The notes beneath the pieces were generated by a model. That model saw nothing but the letters and a program-made list of their open reading frames with translations. It did not search any database and was not told where the DNA came from. DNA of 64,000 nucleotides from Blastopirellula marina (lineage in GTDB: Bacteria; Planctomycetota; Planctomycetia; Pirellulales; Pirellulaceae), in assembly GCF_002967715.1 (NCBI RefSeq), contig NZ_PUIA01000058.1, positions 1 to 64,000 of the forward strand, given 5' to 3'. Of the stretch, positions 17,162 through 25,152 are shown piece by piece. Position 1 is the first letter of the stretch, and every line of letters begins with the position of its first letter. The translations under genes and the position numbers were made by a program.

Positions 17162-18175
17162 ATGGAAACTCTCATGAGTATTGACTGGGCCGCACTGAAA
17201 GCGGCGATTGAAGTTGCGCAACGAATCGTTCTGACCAGCCACGTTCGACCTGACTGCGATGCGCTGGGGAGCGAACTGGGCATGGCCGCTCTCCTGCGTC
17301 AGATGGGAAAAGAGGTCACCATCGTCAACGATTCCGAGACGCCGACGCATCTCGAGTTCATCGACCCGGCCAAAGAGATCAAACAGCTCGGCAAGGACAT
17401 CTCGCGGGAGGAAATCCTCAACGGTTTCGACGCGTTCATGGTGGTCGATACGAGTGCCTGGATTCAACTGGGCGAGATGGCCGACGTGATGAAAGAGTTT
17501 CGTGGTGTCAAATTGGTGCTCGATCATCATGTCAGCCAGGACGATCTGGGCGGCGAGATGTTTAAGGATCCTAAGTGCGAAGCGACGGGACGCCTGGTCT
17601 ATGAAGCCGCCAAGGCTTGGGAAATGACCATCACCAAGGAAACGGCCACTGTTCTGTTCACGGCCATCGCCACCGATACCGGCTGGTTTCGCTTTCCTTC
17701 GGTTAGCGGATCAACCTATCGGGCTATTGGCGATCTGATCGATGCCGGGGCTGTTCCCAGTGACGTGTATGGGAATCTCTTCGAGAACGAACGCCTGCAG
17801 CGGGTCAATTTGCGAGGACGAATCCTGGCCAGTGCCAAGATCATTCTCGATGGCCGGTTGGCCTATAGCATGGCTACCCAGAAGGATTTCGAGGAGACAG
17901 GGGCCACCCCGAGCGATACTGAAGACGCCATCAACAAGACAATGGCCGTCACAGGCGTTGAAGCGGCGATCTTGTTCGTCGAACTTCCCAACGGCGACGG
18001 CGTTAAAGCCAGCTTCCGTAGCCGGTCTGCGCTCGATGTCGCGAAGCTTGCCCAGCAGTTTGGTGGTGGCGGGCATGTTGCGGCTGCTGGGGCCTTGGTG
18101 AAGAAGCCCCTGGGGGAAGTCGTTTCGATGCTCTTGGAAGCAACCGAACGCGCAATGGATCAATATGCTAGCTAA
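17162..18175 (+). CDS. nrnA: DHH-family phosphoesterase, NrnA-like oligoribonuclease / pAp phosphatase
   Basis: Degrades short oligoribonucleotides and dephosphorylates 3'-phosphoadenosine 5'-phosphate in the cytoplasm. Motifs of the family are all present: RPDCDALGSELG (catalytic aspartates 31 and 33), VVDTSAW, the DHH motif in VLDHHVS, ATDTGWF, and the DHHA1 substrate motif GGGGHVAAAG near the C-terminus. The length from 17162 is 337 residues. A second ATG four codons later (17174) is equally possible. It directly follows ribF. The PAP-phosphatase activity is by family analogy. Confidence 0.88.
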   Translation: METLMSIDWAALKAAIEVAQRIVLTSHVRPDCDALGSELGMAALLRQMGKEVTIVNDSETPTHLEFIDPAKEIKQLGKDISREEILNGFDAFMVVDTSAWIQLGEMADVMKEFRGVKLVLDHHVSQDDLGGEMFKDPKCEATGRLVYEAAKAWEMTITKETATVLFTAIATDTGWFRFPSVSGSTYRAIGDLIDAGAVPSDVYGNLFENERLQRVNLRGRILASAKIILDGRLAYSMATQKDFEETGATPSDTEDAINKTMAVTGVEAAILFVELPNGDGVKASFRSRSALDVAKLAQQFGGGGHVAAAGALVKKPLGEVVSMLLEATERAMDQYAS

Positions 18176-18179
18176 GTAT

Positions 18180-18231
18180 ATTGAATCGACCGCGACCGGA
18201 TCTTTTTCCCAGCTCGCCAAATCGATTCAAT
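18180..18231. repeat. Perfect 10-base inverted repeat after nrnA
   Basis: ATTGAATCGA (18180-18189) is exactly complementary to TCGATTCAAT (18222-18231), with a 32-base loop. It lies just past the nrnA stop. A second small hairpin GAGTGAG/CTCACTC follows near 18258. No T-run is present. Confidence 0.5.
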
Positions 18232-18298
18232 CCGTATGCTTTCTGGTGCCGATAACGAGTGAGACCTCACTCCTATATCACCAGAGAGTTGCTAGCAC

Positions 18299-19024
18299 AT
18301 GTGGTGCCCTCAGTGTCAGACCCAAGTTGCCGGAATTGCCTCGCCACGAGAGCGATCGGCCATGGTCTGCGCGAAGTGCCAAACGCGACTCTCGGTTGAT
18401 ACAAAGGCGACGCCTGAAGCACCGAAAAGGCTTGAGCCATCAGCACCACTGCCTGGCATGCGATTGGATACGCATCGTATGCAAGTCACGCTGAGCCGGG
18501 TCGATCAGTTGGTGCAGCGATTTGGCGAAACGGCAGATTTCAAAGAGGTTGCTCCGCGCATCCCTGCCACGCGATCATCTCAACCGCAGGCATATTCCGA
18601 TCAGGAAATCATGCCTGAAGCAGACGATCGTTTTCCGCTGCTGGCTTCGCTGAGCCTGGCTGGCGGCGTGATGCTGCTGGTGTGTGGATGTTTCCTGGTC
18701 GTTTGGAGCGTAGTCGCCAAACGCCCGGAACTGTTCAACATTGGCTTTCCCATCGCCGTTATCTCGCTGGCGTGCATGGCCCTTGCTGCTTGTTTGTTCT
18801 TTCAAGATGCCTCCGGTAAGCAGGCCGAAACGCAGAAGTGGTTGGCCGACGTGCAGAATCAATTGGGTGGTATCCGCGACATCGCCAACCATAGCCGGCA
18901 CACACTCGGTTCGATTCCCGATCTGCCGGAGTCGACAACCTCTTCCACCAACGACCGCCTGGCCGAATCGGAAGAAAGACTCAACGCTTTGCGTCGTCGT
19001 TTGAACCAGTCGCGTAGCAGCTAA
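18299..19024 (+). CDS. Zinc-ribbon membrane protein with C-terminal coiled coil, unknown
   Basis: A 241-residue protein with an N-terminal ribbon (CPQC and CAKC, residues 3-27). A low-complexity linker is followed by two adjacent membrane helices (LLASLSLAGGVMLLVCGCF and IGFPIAVISLACMALAACLFF). The C-terminal segment is charged and probably coiled (AETQKWLADVQNQLGG... DRLAESEERLNALRRRL). Both ends appear to face the same side of the membrane. No known family was recognised. Its TAA stop overlaps the TAG stop of the next, convergent gene within CTAA (19021-19024). It belongs to a run of ribbon-bearing proteins at 18299-19701. Confidence 0.78.
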   Translation: MWCPQCQTQVAGIASPRERSAMVCAKCQTRLSVDTKATPEAPKRLEPSAPLPGMRLDTHRMQVTLSRVDQLVQRFGETADFKEVAPRIPATRSSQPQAYSDQEIMPEADDRFPLLASLSLAGGVMLLVCGCFLVVWSVVAKRPELFNIGFPIAVISLACMALAACLFFQDASGKQAETQKWLADVQNQLGGIRDIANHSRHTLGSIPDLPESTTSSTNDRLAESEERLNALRRRLNQSRSS

Positions 19025-19236
19025 TGTTTCCTAGGATCGAGGTCCATGATCAGCAATTGGCATGCCTGGCAGTGAAAGCTAGGGAACTTACCCATCACTT
19101 GGAAGAATCTTAGTTTCGCGAGATTCTTACCAAACGAAAGAAGCTTCTTGAACCAGGGCCGTGTCACATCATCCCAGCCGATATATGCGGTCCGGATCAT
19201 TCCGGCTTGCATTGGTTCACCGCATCCAGGGCACAA
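19021..19236 (-). CDS. Small zinc-ribbon protein (DUF6487-like)
   Basis: A 71-residue protein with CPGCGEPMQAGMI near the start and CQACQLLIMD near the end, forming a two-half zinc ribbon. The inserted part (YIGWDDV... KLLSFGKNLAKLRFF) is basic and aromatic. The reading starts at a TTG (19236) immediately after an in-frame stop, so no longer protein is possible unless there is a frameshift; no ribosome binding site is clear. Similar short proteins with CPxCG at the N-terminus are grouped as DUF6487. Function unknown. It is convergent and overlapping with the membrane protein gene. Confidence 0.6.
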   Translation of the reverse strand: MCPGCGEPMQAGMIRTAYIGWDDVTRPWFKKLLSFGKNLAKLRFFQVMGKFPSFHCQACQLLIMDLDPRKH

Positions 19237-19296
19237 TCACTCTGGCTTATAGGCTTCGGTAGCGATCGGAGATTCGAAGGGATTATTCGTCACGGC

Positions 19297-19701
19297 TTAC
19301 AAAATCTTATCTAGCGGAAACACCAACTGACCTATGCCTTCATACAGCACGCCTATCTGGCAGATGCCGTAGGCGGCGATTGTAAATTGCGCGATTGCTG
19401 CCGCGGCGAACGTGAACTGACCGAGGGTTACCACGCCAATGCCAAACTGGGCGATCGTGATCATGCCAAACCCAAACTGGCCGATGGCAATCACGCCGTT
19501 CGCGATGACTGGTGTGCCGTTACGGCGATACTTGAACGAGATATGTAGCAAGGGAAGCCCGAACAGCCTGGTGCTCGATTTATATTCAAAGCCGTATCCG
19601 TCCCAGTGTTCGAGATACGGATACGGCGCTCCGCACTTAGGACACGCACGCGCGGACAAGCTCACTTCGTTGTTGCAATCACGGCACGGGGTAGTGGTCA
19701 T
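19297..19701 (-). CDS. Zinc-ribbon protein with decapeptide repeats
   Basis: A 134-residue protein read from 19701 (MTTTPCRDC), with six more residues possible. An N-terminal ribbon (CRDC and CPKCG) is followed by a hydrophobic C-terminal half. That half is built from five consecutive ten-residue units of the form G-V-I-x-I-G-Q-F-G-F, with Gln at position 7 and an aromatic or aliphatic residue at position 8 of each. Such regular short repeats suggest a solenoid or a packed membrane-associated sheet rather than ordinary helices. I know related planctomycete proteins only as hypothetical. It follows the other small ribbon genes. Confidence 0.75.
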   Translation of the reverse strand: MTTTPCRDCNNEVSLSARACPKCGAPYPYLEHWDGYGFEYKSSTRLFGLPLLHISFKYRRNGTPVIANGVIAIGQFGFGMITIAQFGIGVVTLGQFTFAAAAIAQFTIAAYGICQIGVLYEGIGQLVFPLDKIL

Positions 19702-20015
19702 CGAGAACACCACGAACAAGAAACGGGGAAGTCAACGCTTTAATGTAGCGATACGCGGGATAACTAACAAAGTATTCGTCTGGGCCAGAGAAATCTTGGG
19801 GCCAAGAACGAGGTATGCCTCACCCTGCCCATTCGCCTCGGAGGGCTCTAAGGTACAACGGCTGGGGTGAGGCAACGCTACGGCGTCGTCGTGTTTGCGT
19901 GACCAAGGTGTTTCAACAAGAGGCAGATGGGTGCGGTACGAATCGACATGCACTGTCGCTGGCGACAGTGACAAAACAACCCATCTGCCTCTTGTGATTA
20001 TCGGAGAGCTGCCCC
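19702..20015. other. Intergenic region with cruciform, downstream of nirBD
   Basis: Non-coding, about 310 bases. Its right half is occupied by the nested inverted repeat at 19916-19995. The left half shows no feature that I can support. Confidence 0.5.
19916..19995. repeat. Nested inverted repeat (cruciform-like)
   Basis: The outer arms ACAAGAGGCAGATGGGT (19916-19932) and ACCCATCTGCCTCTTGT (19979-19995) are perfect 17-base complements. Between them sits a second perfect hairpin, CACTGTCGC-TG-GCGACAGTG. RNA from either strand would fold into a long stem with an inner hairpin. It lies 20 bases past the nirBD stop, so it may also serve to end that transcript, but no T-run is present. Confidence 0.75.
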
Positions 20016-23000
20016 TCAACCCCCGATGAGTGCCATCTGGCGGCTCTTCTCGGCATCGCACGCTGAAATGCAGTGAAGCTTGGTGCCCAGGGTGGCGTTC
20101 AATGTTTCTTGTGGTGGAAGTTGCACGAAGACCGTTCCGTCTTCGACCTTGACTTGAAAGGTCTGCAACTTGAAGTCCTCGCCGGAAAGGCATTCGCCAG
20201 ACTCGAGCGAGAAGGTCTTCTTATGCAGCGGGCAGGCGACTTTCGGGACCCCTCCGGCATCGCCAATAATGCCGCGCGAAAGAACGAACGCATTCTTGTG
20301 TGGGCACATGTTCTGGCAGGCATACCAGTCGCTATGCGTCGTCGCCCGGAAGATAGCAATTTGAACGTCGCCATACTTCACCGCGGCACCGCCGTTGAGC
20401 GGGAAGTCGGCCTCGTTGCCCATGCTTACCCAAGTAAGCTCTTCTTCGGCCGGCAGATCATGCGAGATTGTTTCGCCGTTGAGCCCTTTGAGCTCGACCA
20501 GATTGACGCTGTTATCAGGCCAGTCGGCAGGACGCTGTTGATCACGTTCGGTGATGATCTCGATACCCAGTTCGCTTTCGTCGGTGTTGACGAACTGCTT
20601 GAAGAAGGCTCGCTTCTCAGGGTCTTCAACGACCGTCTTCCACTCGCACTGGTACGTATCGACCAGCATCTGCATTCGGGCTTCCAGCTCTTCGCAGATG
20701 TTTAGCGAGTCGTTAATCACCACGTCGCGGATGTGGTCGAGGCCTCCTTCCATCTTCTCAAGCCAAACGCTGGTGCGGGTCAGCTTATCGGCCGTCATGA
20801 TGTAGTACATCAGAAAACGATCCATGTACTTCACCGCTGTTTCTTCGTCGATGTCGGCGACCAGCAGATCGGCGTGACGAGGACTTGCTCCACCATTGCC
20901 GCAGACATACAGGTTATAGCCGTTCTCAGTCGCAATCAGGCCAACGTCTTTCCCTTGGGCTTCGGCACATTCGCGAACGCAACCACTCACGGCGAATTTC
21001 AGCTTGTGGGGGGCGCGGATCCCGCGGTAACGGTTTTCGATTTGAATCGCGAAGCCCACCGAATCACCAACGCCATACCGGCACCAGGTACTGCCAACAC
21101 AACTCTTCACCGTACGGACGGCTTTACCGTAGGCATGACCACTCTCGAAGCCGGCATCAATCAGTTCCGACCAGATATCTGGCAGGTCTTGCACCTTGGC
21201 ACCAAACAGGTCGACACGCTGGCCGCCGGTGATCTTCGTATAAAGGTTGTACTTCTTGGCCACTTGGCCCAAGACAATCAACTTGTCGGGCGTGATCTCG
21301 CCGCCAGCCACGCGCGGAACGACGCTATAGGTCGCGTCGCGCTGAATGTTGGCCAGGAAGCGGTCGTTGGTGTCTTGCAGGGTTTTGTGCGATGCTTCCA
21401 GAATATGGTCATTCCAGAGCGAGGCAAAGATCGACGCGGCGGCTGGCTTGCAGATCTCGCAGCCATCTCCCTTGCCGTGAGAAGCCAACAGGTCGTCGAA
21501 CGTTTTGATCTCTTTGATTTTGACGATCTCGAACAGCTCTTGCCGCGAGTAGGCGAAGTGTTCGCACAGGTCTTTGCTCAGCGTCTTGCCAGCCGCGGCC
21601 AGTTCGGCTGTAAGGATATCGGTTACCAGCGGCATACAACCGCCGCAGCCACCACCCGCTGAAGTGCACTTCTTGACTTCGGCAGGGGTCATCAAGTCGT
21701 TGTCACGAATGGCCGCGCAGATTTGACCTTTGGTGACGTTGTTGCACGAACAGATCTGGGCGCTGTCCGGCATGCTCTCGGCACCACCCAGGGCGGAAGC
21801 ACCGCCGCCGTTCCCACTGGTTCCCATTAAGTCGCTCGGGGAACAAGGTAAAGCATCACCACTTTTCGCGAAGACTGACAGCGTACCATACTCCGAGGCA
21901 TCACCAACCAAGATGCCCCCCAGCAAAGTCTTACCATCTTTGCTGAACAACAGCTTCTTGTAGTTGCCCTGGAAGGGATCTTCGACGACCAGCGATGTGC
22001 TGACGTCCTCGCTGGCTTCGTAGTTACCGAAGCTGGCGACATCCACTCCCATCAGTTTCAGCTTGGTCGAAAGATCCGTTCCACTGAATTTCAGATCTTT
22101 GCCGCACAGGTTGCCAGCGACGATCTCAGCCATTTCGTAGCCAGGCGCGACCAGGCCGTAGATCATTCCAGAGTGAAGAGCGACCTCGCCGATGGCGAAG
22201 ATTTTGGGATCGGACGTTCGCAGGAGATCGTCGACCGAAACACCACCACGCGGTCCGATATCGAGACCGGCTTCCTTTGCCACGTCGTCGCGTGGGCGAA
22301 TACCGGCCGAGACGATGATCATATCGACGTCCAGTTCCGTGTCGTCGGTGAAGACCATCTTCTCGACTTTGCCATCTCCTTGGACCAGCTTGGTTCCCTT
22401 GTTCAAGTGAACATCGACCCCGAGCTCTTCGATCTTTTGCACCAGCAGCTTCGATCCGCGGTCGTCTACCTGGCGAGGCATCAGTCGCGGTGCAAACTCA
22501 ATCACGTGGGTTTTCATACCCAGGTCGAAAGCCGCTTTAGCCGCCTCCAGGCCCAGCAGGCCACCGCCAATCACAGCACACGTTTTGGCCGTCTTGCCGT
22601 GTTCAATGATCTTCTCGAGGTCTTCGATTGTGCGGTAAACGTAGACGCCGTGCATGTTGATCCCATCCACCGGCGGCACGAACGGATACGAGCCGGTTGC
22701 CAGAACAACATAGTCGTATGCGATCTTGGCCCCTTTTTCGGAATAGACGACCTGCTTGTCGCGGTCGATTTTATGGGCTCGGTCACCCAGGTGCAGTTCG
22801 ACGCCATGTTCCTGGTACCACTCGAGCCGGGCAATCATCAGCTTTTCCGCATCGCGATGGGCAAAGAAGGACGTCAGCCCGACGCGATCGTAGGCAGCTC
22901 TTGGTTCTTCGCAGAAGGTGACGATTTTGTATTGCCGTGCTTGATCGAAGTCGACGAGCTTCTCGACGAATCGGTGCCCGACCATTCCGTTGCCGATCAC

Positions 23001-23030
23001 CACAATGGTTTGCTGATCGTCTGTCACCAT
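20016..23030 (-). CDS. nirB: Assimilatory nitrite reductase, NirB-NirD fusion with Rieske domain
   Basis: Reduces nitrite to ammonium with NAD(P)H in the cytoplasm. The 1004-residue protein has, in order, a FAD/NAD(P)H oxidoreductase domain (VVIGNGMVGHRFVEKL, CAVIGGGLLGLEAA, IFAIGEVALHSG), a BFD-like [2Fe-2S] domain (ICSCNNVTKGQI ... GGGCGGC), and siroheme/4Fe-4S ferredoxin-like repeats with the cluster cysteines in SCVGSTWCRYG and SGCVRECAEAQG. Last is a NirD-type Rieske domain with complete ligands CPH (about residue 909) and CPLH. The start at 23030 is preceded by GAGGA. The open frame runs further to 23279, but a sigma-54-like promoter lies inside that stretch. The cytochrome-bearing gene at 23356 is upstream on the same strand. 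Confidence 0.93.
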   Translation of the reverse strand: MVTDDQQTIVVIGNGMVGHRFVEKLVDFDQARQYKIVTFCEEPRAAYDRVGLTSFFAHRDAEKLMIARLEWYQEHGVELHLGDRAHKIDRDKQVVYSEKGAKIAYDYVVLATGSYPFVPPVDGINMHGVYVYRTIEDLEKIIEHGKTAKTCAVIGGGLLGLEAAKAAFDLGMKTHVIEFAPRLMPRQVDDRGSKLLVQKIEELGVDVHLNKGTKLVQGDGKVEKMVFTDDTELDVDMIIVSAGIRPRDDVAKEAGLDIGPRGGVSVDDLLRTSDPKIFAIGEVALHSGMIYGLVAPGYEMAEIVAGNLCGKDLKFSGTDLSTKLKLMGVDVASFGNYEASEDVSTSLVVEDPFQGNYKKLLFSKDGKTLLGGILVGDASEYGTLSVFAKSGDALPCSPSDLMGTSGNGGGASALGGAESMPDSAQICSCNNVTKGQICAAIRDNDLMTPAEVKKCTSAGGGCGGCMPLVTDILTAELAAAGKTLSKDLCEHFAYSRQELFEIVKIKEIKTFDDLLASHGKGDGCEICKPAAASIFASLWNDHILEASHKTLQDTNDRFLANIQRDATYSVVPRVAGGEITPDKLIVLGQVAKKYNLYTKITGGQRVDLFGAKVQDLPDIWSELIDAGFESGHAYGKAVRTVKSCVGSTWCRYGVGDSVGFAIQIENRYRGIRAPHKLKFAVSGCVRECAEAQGKDVGLIATENGYNLYVCGNGGASPRHADLLVADIDEETAVKYMDRFLMYYIMTADKLTRTSVWLEKMEGGLDHIRDVVINDSLNICEELEARMQMLVDTYQCEWKTVVEDPEKRAFFKQFVNTDESELGIEIITERDQQRPADWPDNSVNLVELKGLNGETISHDLPAEEELTWVSMGNEADFPLNGGAAVKYGDVQIAIFRATTHSDWYACQNMCPHKNAFVLSRGIIGDAGGVPKVACPLHKKTFSLESGECLSGEDFKLQTFQVKVEDGTVFVQLPPQETLNATLGTKLHCISACDAEKSRQMALIGG

Positions 23031-23084
23031 GAGTTCGATTTCCTCGTTTAGGATGCACTTACGCAGTTTGCCGCCTGGTAGAAC

Positions 23085-23099
23085 GCAAGCGGTGTGCCC
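23085..23099 (-). promoter_or_regulatory. Sigma-54-like (-24/-12) promoter for nirBD
   Basis: The minus strand reads GGGCACACCGCTTGC, with GG and GC exactly ten bases apart and only the first base differing from TGGCAC-N5-TTGC. It closely matches the amt element at 9568-9582. Transcription would start near 23074, about 44 bases before the start codon. No clear activator dyad was found upstream. Confidence 0.7.
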
Positions 23100-23355
23100 A
23101 GCCAAGATGAGGAATCTTTTGTCGAAAGGGGCAGCCGTGTAACTGCTGTGACAGAAGGTACTTACAGGCAGCCGAAAAGAAAGTGGCTTCGTTTGGCCCA
23201 CCCGTGGCGAAGAAATGACCGGCAAACAAAATCTTGCCTGCTGCGCGCCTGCGCAGGGCATTGCAGGCGTCTCTCGCAATGAGAATGGTGACAGCGAGCA
23301 TCAGAAAGCCAGCCGCGGACAGAGTGCCTGCCTGCGGTGCGCGGCGGATCGAAGA
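23100..23355. other. Region upstream of the nirBD promoter
   Basis: GC-rich non-coding DNA with short palindromes such as TGCGC-GCCT-GCGCA near 23240. It would contain activator sites for the sigma-54 promoter. I see no gene and no NtrC consensus dyad. Confidence 0.4.
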
Positions 23356-25059
23356 CTAGTGCTTGATTTCTTCCCAGTACTTCTCGAATGCCCCCTTCAC
23401 GTGGAAGTCGGGGCTGTTGTCCAGGTCGTGGCACTTCAGGCACGTATCGCGGGCCGATTCCAGCGGCAGTCGCATCTGGTTGGCGAACATGGCGGTCTGC
23501 TCTTCGGTGAAGCCCCCTTCTCCATTCTGAGAGGCAACGTGATGCGAGCCTGGGCCATGGCAGTTCTCGCAGCCAACACTCTTCATGTTCGGGGTCGTTT
23601 CCAGACCCAGGTAACCCGAACGGTACGGTAGATAGAGTTCCGGATTCCAGCCGGTCACGTGACAGGCCAGGCACTCGGGATCGAAGTGACGGGGAACTTC
23701 AAAGCGTTCCGGCGGATGAACCAGCGTATCGGTTGCGTGGCTATGCTTGGAGTTTGCCCAGACTTCGTACGCTTCCGAATGGCACTCCTCGCAGCTTTCC
23801 GAGCCAACAAACGTATGGCCACTGTTGTGCGGTTGAGGGCGAATGCCTAGCCCGTCGAGGCCGAGTGTTTCCAATTGCTTCTGGTAGCTTGCCAATAGGC
23901 GAAGCATTTCTTCCGAGTCTTTGAAGCGAGCATCGAGGGCAACACGTTCGTAGCGGAAAGGCTGTTGAGGATCGTTGAAGAGGCCAACCACACCGACATA
24001 CATCCCTTTGGTACCAACCTGGATCATTTGGGTATTGGTTCCTTCCACAATCTCAGGCTGCAGTGTGGGCTCCCCTGCCCCGCCGGCGGTCACCACAATC
24101 TGGAATCCTGGGAAGGCCTTGGCGAACTGTCGACTTTCTTCCAGCGAAGCATGGGAAAGCAGCACATACAGACCGCAGTTCTCTGCTTTCAATGCGTTCC
24201 AACTGGCTGCCAACTCTTGCATCGGATCTCCCATCTCGACTTCCGAGTTCGAGATCTTCTGCTGTTCCTTGGCACCTAGTACGCCGGTGATGCCGATTTT
24301 CTTGCCGCCAGCTTCCACGATCCGATGCTTGGGCGTGAAACCCAGCAGGCTGGCATTGCTGGAGATGTACTTGATGTTGTCGGGATCTTCCGAGGCAACC
24401 GCGGCGAAGACTTCATCCACCGAGAGTCGCAGGTCATCGGGGCCGAAGCTGACTGCTTCATAACCCATCTTCTTCAAGCCTTCGGCGGTGGTCTGGAACT
24501 TGATTTCTGGCTGGCGTCCGAAGCGACGGACCTGGTTGCCGACATCCAACGCCACCACATCCCAGCCCCGATCGTTACGCAATTGATTCAGGAAGGTCTG
24601 ACGCCGCATCAGTCCCCCTTTTTGATTGTCGAGGCCTGTGCATCCGCAAGGCTCGATGTATCCGTGCTGCTGTCCGGTCAGAAACAATGCGAGCTGAGGC
24701 TTGTTCCAACCCTCGAAAAGTTCACGACGTGGGATCTTGGGCGATTCCTTCTCCTCTTCCGAAGCATCCATCATCGCAATCTCCGATGGCATCGCGATCG
24801 GTTGGACGCTCGAGTTCCCTTGCTGCCCCAGTGGCATCTCGGCACCGGTTTGGACAATCTCGGAATTTCTGCCTGGTGCGGCTTCGATCATGGGTATCGG
24901 CGCAGCCGCCCCGACGTCGACGCGATTTTTCTCGGGGGCTTGCAGAGCAGAGGATTCCGCCTGGCCGACTTCCGTAGATTGGCTGCAGCCAAAAGTGCCA
25001 GCTAGCAGGATGGTCGCTACCGAGAGAAAGGTGACCATATGGCCAAGTTCGTGACGCAT
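23356..25059 (-). CDS. Tetraheme c-type cytochrome lipoprotein with degenerate 5'-nucleotidase-like domain
   Basis: Exported lipoprotein of 567 residues: the signal ends in LLAGTFGC. A disordered linker follows (to about 110), then a calcineurin/UshA-like domain recognisable from HGYIEPCGCTGLDNQKGGL and VALDVGNQ. Two metal motifs of active enzymes are altered: the DxH site reads QQH and the GNHE site reads GPDD, so catalysis is unlikely. The C-terminal part has four CxxCH heme sites (CEECH, CLACH, CENCH, CLKCH, between about 420 and 545) and resembles cytochrome c554-type multiheme proteins. It is probably an envelope electron carrier. It sits between nirBD and the DUF1573 gene on the same strand. 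Confidence 0.85.
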   Translation of the reverse strand: MRHELGHMVTFLSVATILLAGTFGCSQSTEVGQAESSALQAPEKNRVDVGAAAPIPMIEAAPGRNSEIVQTGAEMPLGQQGNSSVQPIAMPSEIAMMDASEEEKESPKIPRRELFEGWNKPQLALFLTGQQHGYIEPCGCTGLDNQKGGLMRRQTFLNQLRNDRGWDVVALDVGNQVRRFGRQPEIKFQTTAEGLKKMGYEAVSFGPDDLRLSVDEVFAAVASEDPDNIKYISSNASLLGFTPKHRIVEAGGKKIGITGVLGAKEQQKISNSEVEMGDPMQELAASWNALKAENCGLYVLLSHASLEESRQFAKAFPGFQIVVTAGGAGEPTLQPEIVEGTNTQMIQVGTKGMYVGVVGLFNDPQQPFRYERVALDARFKDSEEMLRLLASYQKQLETLGLDGLGIRPQPHNSGHTFVGSESCEECHSEAYEVWANSKHSHATDTLVHPPERFEVPRHFDPECLACHVTGWNPELYLPYRSGYLGLETTPNMKSVGCENCHGPGSHHVASQNGEGGFTEEQTAMFANQMRLPLESARDTCLKCHDLDNSPDFHVKGAFEKYWEEIKH

Positions 25060-25152
25060 ACCATTGAGGGGGTTGTTGGTTCGATGAAGCGCTGGCCGAT
25101 CCCATTTCAGCCTGGTGATCGGCTCTAAACGACATGAGTTACATCGAAGAAT

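Noticed and set aside
22173-23051. A 292-codon plus-strand open frame within nirBD
   Set aside because: Antisense to the FAD domain of nitrite reductase; no ribosome binding site or family features.
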